Origin: Bromus sterilis
Lineage: Eukaryota; Streptophyta; Magnoliopsida; Poales; Poaceae
Reading direction: 5' to 3'
Assembly (NCBI GenBank): GCA_950022295.1
Contig: OX465595.1
Location: 222,979,770 to 223,043,769 of the forward strand
Length of the DNA: 64,000 nucleotides
Positions 23,813-35,800 of this stretch are shown piece after piece. The number at the start of each line of letters is the position of its first letter. The stretch's first letter is position 1. The notes beneath the pieces are model-generated. The model ran no database searches. It saw nothing but the letters and a program-made list of their open reading frames with translations, and had not been told where the DNA came from. The translations under genes and the position numbers were made by a program.

Positions 23813-26800
23813 AGCCTGTCAGTCCCAAACAAGTTGGGGTAGGCTAGAGCTGAAACCCAAAAGATATCGTAACCAAATCACGGTTCTGGCACGTGGATAG
23901 CTAACTTCCACGCACCCCTGTCCAGAGCTAGATCTTTGTTGATAGCCCAGTCCTTTAGGTCTCTCTTCACAGACTCCTCCCAAGTCAAGTTTGGCCTCCC
24001 CCGACCTCTCTTGACATTATCAGCACGCCTTAACCGCCCGATATGCACAGGCGCTTCAGAAGGCCTACGCTGGATATGCCCAAACCATCTCAGACGATGT
24101 TGGACAAGCTTCTCTTCAATTGGTGCCACCCCAACTCTCTCCCGTATAACATCATTCCGGATCCGATCCTTCCTTGTGTGGCCAAATGCCCATCTCAACA
24201 TGCGCATCTCTGCCACACCTAGTTGTTGGTTGACCAACATTCAGCACCATACAACATCGCAGGTCGAATCGCCGTTCTATAGAACTTGCCTTTTAGCTTT
24301 TGTGGCACTCTCTTATCACAGAGAACACCAGAAGCTTGGCGCCACTTTAGCCATCCAACTTTGATTCGATGGCTAACGTTTTCATCAATATCACCATCCT
24401 TCTGCAGCATTGACCCCAAATATCGAAAGGTGTCCTTCTGAGGTACCACTTGTCCCTCAAGGCTAACTTCCTCCTCTTCCCCATGGTTAGTAGTACTAAA
24501 ACCGCACCTCATGTACTCAGTTTTAGTTCTACTAAACCTAAAGCCTTTCGATTCCAAAGTCTGTCTCCACAGCTCCAGCTTCCTATTAACCCCCGCCCGA
24601 CTATCGTCGACTAGCACCACATCGTCTGCAAAGAGCATACACCATGGGATGTCCCCTTGAATATCCCGTGTGACCTCATCCATCACCAATGTGAAAAGAT
24701 AAGGGCTCAAAGCTGACCCCTGGTGCAGTCCTATTTTGATTGGGAAGTCATCAGTGTCGCCATCGCTTGTTCGCACACTTGTCACAGCATTGTCGTACAT
24801 ATCCTTGATGAGTGTAATGTACTTTGTCGGGACTTAGTGTTTTTCCAACGCCCATCACATGACATTCCGCGGTATCTTATCGTAGGCCTTCTCCAAGTCA
24901 ATGAACACCATATGCAGGTCCTTCTTTTGCTCCTTGCATCTCTTCATAAGTTGTCGTACCAAGAAAATGGCTTCCATGGTCGACCTCCCAGGCATGAAAC
25001 CAAATTGATTTTTGGTCACGCGTGTCATTCCTCTTACACGGTGCTCAATGACTCTCTCCCATAGCTTCATTGTATGGCTCATTAGCTTAATCCCGCGGTA
25101 ATTAGTACAACTTTGAACATCCCCTTTGTTCTTGAAGATTGGTACTAATATACTCCGCCTCCATTCTTCAGGCATCTTGTTTGACCGAAAAATGAGATTG
25201 AAAAGCTTGGTTAGCCATACTATCGCTTTGTCTCCAAGGCCTCTCCACACCTCGATGGGGATACAGTCAGGGCCCATCGCCTTGCCTCCTTTCATCCTTT
25301 TTAAAGCCTCCTTGACCTCGGCCTCCTGAATTTGCCGCACAAAACGTCTGTTCATCTCATCAAAGGAGTCATCCAGCTCAATGGTAGAGCTCCCATTCTC
25401 CTCATTGAACAACTTGTCGAAGTATTGCCTCCATCTATGCCCGATCTCTTCGTCCTTCACCAGAAGTTGATCTGCTTCGTCCTTGATGCATCTCACCTGA
25501 TCGACATCCCTCGTCTTCCTCTCTCGAATCTTGGCCATCTTATAGATGTCCCTTTCACCTTGCTTCGTGTTTAAACGCTGGTAGAGGTCCTCATACGCCT
25601 GCCCCCTAGCTTCGGTCACAGCTCGCTTCGCTGTCTTCTTCGCCACCTTGTACTTCTCTATGTTGTCCGCACTCCTATCAAGGTATAGGCGTCGGAAACA
25701 TACTTTCTTCTCCTTAATAGCCTTCTGGACATCCTCGTTCCACCACCAGGTATCTTTAGCTTCGACTCTACTACCCTTGGTTACCCCAAACTCCTCTGAA
25801 GCTATCCTCCGGACGCAGGTCGCCATCTTCATCCACATATTGTTTGCATCACCTCCTTCCTCCCAAGGGCCCTCCTTCATGACCCTCTCCTTGAAAGCCT
25901 GAGCCGCCTCCCCCTTCAGCTTCCACCACTTCGTTCTAGCGACTTTGGTGCGCTTATCCCGCTGGACACGGATCCGAAAGCGGAAGTCAGCCACCACAAG
26001 CTTATGTTGAGCGTCAACACTCTCCAGGTATCACCTTACAATCTAGGCAAGCACGCCTATCTTATCTTCTTGAGAGGATGAAATCAATCTGGCTAGAGTG
26101 TTGTCCGTTACTAAAAGTCACTAGATGGGATTCTTTCTTTCTAAAGAGGGTGTTAGCTACGATCATGTCGTAGGCTAAAGCGAAGCTTAAGACATCCTTT
26201 CCCTCTTGATTCTTGCAGCCATATCCAAAGCCCCCATGCACCCCTTCAAAACCTGTGTTAGATGTGCCCACATGGCCATTAAGGTCTCCTCCTATGAAGA
26301 GCCGCTCGCCAGTAGGAACACTCCTAACCAAGTCCTCCAGGCCTTCCCAGAACTCCAACTTTGTGCTCTCACTGTGTCCTACTTGCGGGGCATAGGCGCT
26401 GATAACATTGAGAACTAGGTCCCCAACGACCAGCTTGACCAGGATAATCCGATCACCTTGCCTCTTGACGTCTACCACTCCATCCTTGAGGCTCTTGTTG
26501 ATCAAGATACCCACTCCGTTTTTGTTCGCAGTGGTCCCCGTGTACCATAGCTTGAAACCGGTCTCCTCTACCTCCTTCGCCTTCTGTCCCTTCCACTTGG
26601 TTTCTTGGATGCATAGGATATCAACACCTCTCCTCACTGTTGCATCCACTAACTCCCGCAACTTACCTGTCAGGGACCCTACGTTCCAACTACCTATGCG
26701 AATCCTCTTAGGCTCGGCTAGCTTCCTTACCCTTCGCACTCGTCGAGTCAAATGCGAAGACCCTTGCTTATTTTTCACTACACCCGGGCGACGATGTAGC

Positions 26801-29800
26801 GCGCCACTAAGGCTGCGACGACCCGATCCTTGTTCACTTGTCACCGTATCTAGATCAAGATACGGCGCGCCACCTAGGGGGTGACGACCGAGCCCTTGCT
26901 CATAATTGATATGGCCCTTGCTCATAATTGCCATCTGTACATAACTAAAATTGCCATCTAAAAACGTGTGGGCGGAGCGAACTATCTGTTAGACTAGGCT
27001 ATGTGGGAAGGTGTTTTTTGTATGCTGCTCAAGCTACTACAACTTGTATTACATAGGGGGTATATATAGGAGTACAAGGTCTGTTTGGACCTCACAGATT
27101 TCTACAGCCAGCTTTCTAGAGTTTTCTATGAACATCTTACTACAACTAGCTTTCTAGAGCTTTCTACAGCTAACCAGAGTTTGCTACTGCTATCTAGCCT
27201 AAGATTTACATATAGTACTACTAGTACATTCTACCAGTTTTACCTACAGTACTACTAGTACATTCTAGAACCTACTGACTTAATTCCTAAGCAAGGATTA
27301 CTCTCACAATTCTCCCCCTAATCCTTGCTCTTCAAGCTTGGCTTGATCTGGACCATCCCAATTCGCGAACGCAGATCCTGAAACTTCACTCGCCCCAACG
27401 ATTTTGTCAAAATGTCAGCGAGCTGATCTAATGTTTGGATGAAGTTGATGCTGATGCTTCCATCTTCCACGCATCCTCTGATGAAGTGGTACCGAAGATC
27501 GATATGTTTGCTGCGTTCGTGGAAGACTGGATTTTTGGCTAATGCTATGGCAGACTTGCTATCCACCTTTAGCTCAACTGTCTCAGCTTTTCTTCCTTGA
27601 AGTTCCCCAAGCAGTCGAGCCAGCCAAATTCCTTGGGTTGCTGCGGTTGTGGCTGCCACATACTCTGCCTCGCAGGAAGACATAGCAACGACTCTTTGCT
27701 TGAGAGATTGCCAACTTACCAAGCAGTTGCCGAGGAAGAATAGTGAGCCACTCGTGCTCTTCCTGGTGTCAATGTCTCCAGCGAGGTCACTATCGCTATA
27801 GCCAATCAGTCCTGCCTCCTTTGTCTTTCGCCTGTAGTGAAGACCATAGTGGGTCGTGCCAGCAACGTAGCGAAGAATTCTCTTCACAGCCATCATGTGC
27901 TCCTTCGTGGGTCGTTCCATGAATCGACTGACAAACCCAACAGCGAAGGCCAGGTCTGGCCTGGTGTGGACGAGGTAGCGAAGGCTGCCAACTATCCGTC
28001 GGTACTCCGTAGGGTCCACCTTTTCTTCTGTACTCTCACGGCTCAGCTTGAGCCGCTCCTCCATTGGAGTGTGTGCAGAATTGCAACCTTCCATTCCTCC
28101 CAGCTGAAGGATGCGTGAGGCATAGTGTGCCTGACATAGGCTGATTCCATCACCGTGCTGCTGGACTTCAATTCCGAGATAGAATGACAACAATCCAAGG
28201 TCACTCATCTGGAATTTCGTCTTCATCTCGTCCTTGAAACTCTCTATTGCTCCCTTGGATGAACCTGTGATGATCAGATCATCCACATATACTCCAACGA
28301 GCAATGTTGTATCACCGTTGGTGCGTCGGTAGAATGCATGCTCGTGCTCGCTCTGTTTGAAGCCCATTTCTTTGAGTGTGCAATCAAGCTTCGCGTTCCA
28401 TGCCCGTGGTGCCTGTCGCAGGCCATAGAGGGCCTTGCGTAGCCGCAGAACCTTTCCTTCTTCTCCTTGGACGACAAAACCGGGTGGCTGCTTCACATAG
28501 ACTTCCTCCTTTAGTTCTCCATTGAGAAAGGCTGATTTCACGTCCATGTGGTGGACAGGCCACCCCTCCTGCGCAGCCAGAGCAAGCAGCAGCCGGATTG
28601 AATCCATGCGAGCCACGGGAGCAAAGACTTCATCAAAGTCAATGCCGGCTTGTTGGACAAAGCCGCGGGCGACCAACCTCGCTTTATGTTTGATTACTTT
28701 GCCAACTTCATTTCTCTTCAACTTATAGACCCATTTGAGGCCTATTGGTCGATGCCCGTGTGGCAGATCCACGAGCTCCCATGTCCTGTTTCGCTCTACC
28801 GCCTCGATTTCCTCGCGCATGGCTGCCTGCCAAGCCTTGTCACGCTCGGCTTCTTCAAATGAGCACGGCTCCCCCGTGCTGGTCAAGTGAAGCTCGGAGT
28901 CGAGGTTGCGCGGTGCGAGCCCGGGCACTGGTTCTTCTCCTCCAATCAGATTCTCGACCATGCGATAGCGAACTGGTGTGTCGCCATGTGCAGCATCGAG
29001 TCGATCATCATCATCTTCTGGTGGCGTGACAAATTCTGGAGTTGCTGGCGCTGCAGCACTTACTGGAGCAAATGGAGGTGATGGCGGTGCGCTGGTTGAG
29101 GTGCCTTGATCTGCATGTCTCGATGATGCAGGTTCGTCTTCTCCTGAACTGGGCACCTGGCTGGGCTTCCTGATGATGTACTCTATGTCAAAATGGCTGC
29201 CAGAGTATTTGCTGCCTTCTGCTGCCCAATCCCAGCCATGTTCTTCATCAAAGATAACATCACGGGCGATGCGGACACGCCTTGTTGTTGGGTCCAGCAG
29301 CCTGTAAGCCTTTACTCCTTCCTCGTAGCCAATGAAGACAGCGGGAGAGCTGCGGTCATCAAGCTTCCGTAGGTTCCCCTGTTCCTTGACATACGCCAAA
29401 CACCCAAAGGTGCGAAGGTAGTGGACAGCCGGCTTACGTCCATGCCATGCCTCATAAGGCGTCTTTCCGGTGAGAGATTTGGTGGGAGCTCGGTTCAGCA
29501 AGAAAACAGCAGTGCTCACCGCCTCCCCCCAAAATTCTGCTGGCATACTCCTCTGTTTCAACAAAGCACGCGCCATTGCCACCACCGTCTGATTCCGCCG
29601 CTCGACGACACCATTCTGCTGCGGGGCGTACGGAGCGGAGAAGTGGCGCTGGATTCCTTCATCAGCACAGTAGGCGGCAAACTCTGTCGAGGTGAACTCG
29701 CCGCCGTTATCGGTACGGAACACACGCAGTTTGCGTCCGCTTTGAGCTTCTGCTGCTGCCTGGACTCTTTTGATGGCTTCCGGTGCGTTGTTCTTGGCTG

Positions 29801-32800
29801 CCAGGAGCATCACCCACATGTAACGGGTGGCGTCATCCACCAACAACAAAAAATAGCGCCGGCCTCCGGGGGTTGCCAGCGAGATAGGACCGCAGAGGTC
29901 CCCGTGGACGAGCTCAAGTAGCTCTAGTGCGCGGTACCTTGCTTGCCGAGGGAATGCGCTGCGACGATGCTTGGTGATGACGCACGTGTCGCAAAACTGC
30001 TCCACATGCTCCAATCGTGGCAGCCCACGTGCCATGCCGAGGCGCCCCATTTTCTCCAAAGCATCAAAATTGAGATGCCCAAATCGCTCATGCCAGCGCC
30101 AAGCAACATCATCACGATGTGCAGAGAGACATATTGGTCGGGCAACCTCAAGATAGATGACGTAGAGACGATTCCGGCCGCGCCTAACCCGAACAAGGAG
30201 TTGACCTTGCTGGTCCCATATGCGAAGCACACCTCTCCTGATCAGCACACTTGCGTCACTCTCGTCAAGCTGACCAATGCTGATAATCGAGTTCTTCAGG
30301 CGTGGAATGTAGTAGACGCCGCTGAGAGCCTTGTGTTCTCCGTTTCTGCCAGCGAAGATGATGGTGCCGACGCCCTTGATTTCGACAACTGAGCCATCAC
30401 CGAATCTGACGGTGCCGGTGACTGTTCGGTCAATTTCAGCAAAGGCATCACCACGGCCCGTCATGTGATTTGTGGCGCCGGTGTCAAGGTACCAGCCCTC
30501 GAGTCGCTCGTCGTCGCTGCTCGTCCCGAGGTAGGCTTTTGCCTTCGGTTCGTCGATGTGAAGTGGGGCTTGCTCTGGAGGTGTAGACATGTCCTTCAGC
30601 ACTATGGCTGGGGCTGGAGCGACGCTTTGCTGCACCACCATGGCTGCAGCTGGAGCGTCGCTTTGTTGCACCTTCATGACATGGCCAGGAGCTTCACTTT
30701 GCTGCACCGTCAAGGCCAGGGCAGGAGTAGTTTCGCTGACCTGTGCCATGAGGAGAGCAGGCTCCTCATCATCTTCCTCTGCTTGGGCCAAGTATGCCCT
30801 GTTTCCATTTCTCTTGGGCTTCCAGCAGTCTTTGGCCCAATGCCCACGGCGGCCACAATTGCGGCATCTGTCATCGCGCTGGCAGTCCCTAGCTGCTGCA
30901 CGATCGTTGCCGCCTTCTCCACTCTTCTTACGCGGTGGCCGACGTCGTTGTTGTGCCTTGCCCCGCGCAGGCCTGGAGGAGCTGCCTCCTTGGCGCTCCT
31001 TCATCTTTTGTTGCCACTGCTCCTCGGTGAGTAGAAGCTTGCCCTGCTCACGCAGCGGCTCCGGTGACTCAAGACGGTCCTCTGCTGCCTTCAGCCGACC
31101 AGTAACCTCCTCCAACGACATATCAGTAGTGTCAAGGAGGGTCTCGATTGCAAGGGCTATCTGCGACAGCCTAGGTGGGACAACTCGCAAGAACTTCTCG
31201 ACGACTTGAGTTTCATCGATAGGTGCTCCGAGCGTGGCGAGGCTTGTGACGAGGTTGGTGAGGCGCAACGCGAAATCATCAACGGACTCCCCGTCGCGGA
31301 ACGAGATCATCTCAAATTCCTTCTTCAGCTGCTGCACCTTGCCCTTCCGTACGCGGTCTGAACCAATGCGCATGGCTCGAATCGCCTCCCACGCCTCCTT
31401 CGCTGTCCGCTTGACAGCCAAACCAGCAATCATTTCTGGTGGCACCGCTTGCAAGATGGCCTCCAGCGCCATTCGATCTTCATGGAAGTCATCAGCGCCG
31501 AGCTCGATAGCATCCCAAATGCCCCGAGCCTGCAGCTTCACCTTCATGAGGAGGCTCCATTCGGTGTAGTTCGTCCGCGTCAGCATGGGGTAATTGCCGC
31601 CGCCGACTTCCTTCACGACGCGCTCGACGACAACCTCGCGCCTTCCAGCGTCACGGTGGCGCGGTCGTCTTGGTGGTGGTGAAGGGGAATGGCGTCGCGA
31701 CTGCACAGACACACTGCCCGCAACACCCTGCTCAAGTGGAGCTGACATCTCTCAGGATCCTCTCCTCTCCTTGCCAACCAGGCTCTGGTACCAAATGTTA
31801 GACTAGGCTATGTGGGAAGGTGTTTTTTGTATGCTGCTCAAGCTACTACAACTTGTATTACATAGGGGGTATATATAGGAGTACAAGGTCTGTTTGGACC
31901 TCACAGATTTCTACAGCCAGCTTTCTAGAGTTTTCTATGAACATCTTACTACAACTAGCTTTCTAGAGCTTTCTACAGCTAACCAGAGTTTGCTACTGCT
32001 ATCTAGCCTAAGATTTACATATAGTACTACTAGTACATTCTACCAGTTTTACCTACAGTACTACTAGTACATTCTAGAACCTACTGACTTAATTCCTAAG
32101 CAAGGATTACTCTCACACTATCGACGTCCTAACTTTTTTATGCACTTAACCTCATGATTTAGAAGTGACTTTCTAATATAGAAAAATAAATAATGAGATA
32201 CCTCACATTTTATTTCTCTATGTGACATTTTTTTTATGAATGCACATATGTAGTTGCTATCATAAGTTTTAGATTTAACCAAGGGTGATGTCTCCACTGC
32301 CTCTACTCAACGTTGTTTTCGTCTCATATTGTCTCATGGATATATTGTTGAGGTAATAAAACAAAAATCACGCACTTTTTTGTATTTTCATCAAATTTTC
32401 TTAGATTTTTATCTAAACAATATTTATTTCAAAAATTAATTTATAATCAAATTATATTATGTTCCATTTTTTTTCATGTTCTAAACCTTAAATTATTTGT
32501 TAACAGTTCCCGCAGCAACGCGCGGTGTATCATCTAGTTTTTGTAATGATTTGTCTCACAAACCGTTAATCCGGTAGATGATCTATTTCCACTGGTAAAT
32601 TGGTCTCGACGAGACCTTGAAAACAAGACCCCATGTTGACATGTTTCGATTTTTTTTTTGTCCTCATCAGTTGCCAAATTATGCTACTAATGTAGTTGCC
32701 ATTTTAAATCGTGGACAATTGTCACAATGGTTATGTATAGGTACCAACTTACCATGCAATGGTTTTGTATGATTTTAAGCTTTGCAATGCTATGCATCTT

Positions 32801-35800
32801 TACCTAATAATTTACCTAATAATAAAAGGAGGTGAGTTTCTCGGTCCGTCATGGCATTTTTGCATAAAACACCCTCCTTTTTTTCTTAAATCAACCCGCA
32901 CTCCAGCAATTTAGTACATAAAAAAGTAGAAAACCGGTACGTGATCCAATTTCGTTCGCTACTGGACTGCCTCTCATGGGCCCTCTTTGACTCGCACGCA
33001 GCGAAGCGAACCTTCTGTTCGTCAAGGCCCATATGATTTCAAAGCAGAAAAAAATGCTTATATCAGCGATTAAGCACCAGACCTTCAACTACCGAACAAA
33101 GCAGTGCAACCAACTATGCTAGCCTATGTCTTCGTCAAAAGTAAGGATCCGATCTTTAATTATTAGTCCCACATCGGTAATTTACATCAATCCATACCAG
33201 TTTATATACGCTTGAGTGACAAAAGTCATCGCACCGAGGCATCAAAGAGTGAGCTGTGGGTCCGATTACCGAGGAAATATGAAGAAATTAAGATCATTGA
33301 TGGCTGCACATGCAAGTAGAACAGATTTCATCGGAAACGGACAAAAGCAGTTAATGATGCACTCACTTGTTCGGTAGGCATATAGCTTTGCTTCGCCATT
33401 GCCGAGTCACCGACATTTTGGCGGAAGGCAGTTAGTGTCGAGGATGACACGGTCTCCTCTGTCGTTACACGAGACATTCTGCTGGGTGTTTTGCTAGAAA
33501 TAAAAAAGTCAAGAAAGACACGTCCGGATGCCAGGGACCAGCTCATCCATTGTTGCTACTCTAGAGTTGATTGTCCTCTACTTTCCTCCAATGCCATTGT
33601 AATTGCCATCGTCATCCCTCCACAACCATTGTTGTGTCAATAGGATGGCCATGAATAGTTAAAAGTTAAACAAAAATGAGCAAATGGCACATCGTTTTGA
33701 CGTAAGGTAGTTAGTGTCGAGGAAGACGCGGTCTCATTTGTCGTGTCTCACGAGACATTCTGCTGGCTGTTTTGCTGGAAATCTAAAAGAGTCGAGAAAG
33801 ACACGCCCGAATGCCAGCAAGATGTAGCGATCAGCATTGTACGTTGTTGCTATTCTAGAGTTGATGGTCCTCTACTTTCCTCCATCGTCATCATAATTGC
33901 CATCGCCATGAATAGTTAAAAGTTAAACAAAAATTAGCAAATGGCATATCATGTTCTAAATTATGATCCAAAATGAAATTTAATTTCAACGAGAAAAAAA
34001 GTTGGGTCGAGGAAATATCTTTGATTCGCCGGTGCCGAGTCACCGATGTTCTAACGGATGGCAATTAGTGATGAGGAAGATGTGGTCTCTATAATCGTGT
34101 CACATAAGATATGCTCGTGGTGTTTTGCTGGAAATAAAAAAGTGTTAAGAAAGACACGTTCAAATGCCAGTCATAAGTGGTGATCAGCGTCGTCCAATAT
34201 TGCTATCCTTGAGTTGTTCGTCCTCTATTTTCCTCCACCATCACCGTAATTATCATTGGCATCGCTGGAAATAAAAAAGTGTTAAGAAAGACACGCTCAA
34301 ATGCCAGCCATAAGTGGTGATCAGCGTCGTCCAATATTGCTATCCTTGAGTTGTTTGTCCTCTATTTTCTTCCACCATCACCGTAATTATCATTGGCATC
34401 CCTTCACCCGCATCACCACGTTCGTCCACCTGTTCCTCTCTATGTCATTGGATGAAATCTTCATGGGCGTCTCTCTGCATGTTGTTAGCTAGTTGCTGGC
34501 TGTTGGTGGACCGTGGCAAGATCGATCAACATGCACAGTAGAGCGTCAACATTGGCTCACAACCTAGGCAGCCTTCAAACACTGTAGCATGGCTATAATG
34601 ATCGCTAAAATAAGCAAAGAAAGTGGCTTCATGCCTCAGGCCACGGCCATGGCTGGCACCGCCACTGAACATGCATCTCATCGTATGAACATGATATTTC
34701 CAATAGGAAAATAGCGAGCATTATTGATCCTTAGCGCGTCTTTTCTCCCGTTGCAACGCACGTGCATTTTGTTAGTAGCTAAAAAGTGAGTATTCTAGTC
34801 TTAACAATAAGAAAGAAGAGGTCTCACATCACACAAATACCATGAAACACGTATCTTAGTCATGTATATCGAGGTTCAACAATATGACAACTAAGTTAAT
34901 TTAATATGGTAACTAAATGACTAATAACATGACAAGTAGTTATAATCTCGCAAGTATAGATGAGAAAAATAAGTTGTCAAAATATGCCAACAGAGGATCT
35001 TGTTTTGAAGATCTTGACGAGAGAAAGCTAATGGTGGGAGTGGATTGTCAATCGGGTTAACATTTAGGAGATAAATATTTTTTAAATTCGAATTTGATAG
35101 AATCTCTCACTGACGTTAGCATGACATGTCATAGTTCCATGCAAAATAAAAAAGATGGATCCGCTGCATGGAAAGACAACCATGCGGCGCTGCTGCCTAG
35201 TGCTGTCCATCATTTATTACTTATTATGTGTGAAATCATGCTTGCCGTTGATCAACGTGAGCATGCTGTCATTAACTTGCACATGAAATAACAACTACTA
35301 ATGTGGGATATTTTAACTTTCCCTCTGTACAGTATGTATTCCTTATTTTATTGTTGGTTCATCATTTCAGTTTGGACTAGCAATATCTCAGTGGTCTTTA
35401 TCAGTGTGTTGTTTGACATTTGATCAATTAGACTAACACTTACCATGGCAAAAGAAAGCTTTCCTCATGTTGATTCTTGTTTGCAGAATCTTGAAAATGA
35501 TGTACATTGTTGCTTCTCATACCACGGAGAATCGGATGACCGCTTCAGCAGTTGCTGCCTGTATGGCCCCTCTCTTGTTGCGTCCGCTTTTGGCTGGGGA
35601 ATGTGAGATGGATGAAGTATTTGATATGGACGGTGATGATTCTGCCCAGCTTCTTGCTGCTGCAAATGCTGCAAACAGTGCTCAAGGCATTGTCGCAACT
35701 CTCTTGGAGGAATATGAGAGTATATTTGGTGTAAGATTCTCTGATGCTTCAAGTTTTTTGTCCCACAAATCGTTAGGTGGCTTCATTTTCTTCCTAATAG

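Larger units (their letters stand above)
23641..26979. mobile_element. MITE split by a LINE insertion
   Basis: The left part (23641-23777) starts CTTCCGCCCACACGTTTTTA and the right part (26941-26979) ends TAAAAACGTGTGGGCGGAGCG, an inverted match. Both parts carry ATGGCAATT/AATTGCCAT words. Without the LINE the element would be about 180 bp. The words around 23600-23640 repeat the same end again, so the true left border may be about 30 bp further out. 23396-23600 shows nothing recognisable. Confidence 0.6.
26987..32117 (-). mobile_element. Complete Copia retrotransposon with identical LTRs (intron 11)
   Basis: Two LTRs of 322 bp (26987-27308 and 31796-32117) read the same at every base I compared. 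The element is flanked by a perfect 5-bp duplication CTATC (26982-26986 and 32118-32122). In element orientation the right LTR is the 5' LTR. The primer-binding site beside it reads TGGTACCAGAGCC, one mismatch from the initiator-Met tRNA type. The polypurine tract TAGGGGGAGAAT lies next to the left LTR. It transcribes antisense to the host gene. Identical LTRs and an open polyprotein point to a very recent insertion. Confidence 0.96.

Noticed and set aside
23778..23815. (AAC)n considered as an independent microsatellite or CRISPR-like repeat
   Set aside because: It is the 3' tail of the LINE, bounded exactly by the target duplication. No CRISPR array or other prokaryotic feature exists in the window.
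29421..31569. Several + strand frames across the intron 11 Copia
   Set aside because: Antisense shadows of the intact polyprotein on the minus strand.
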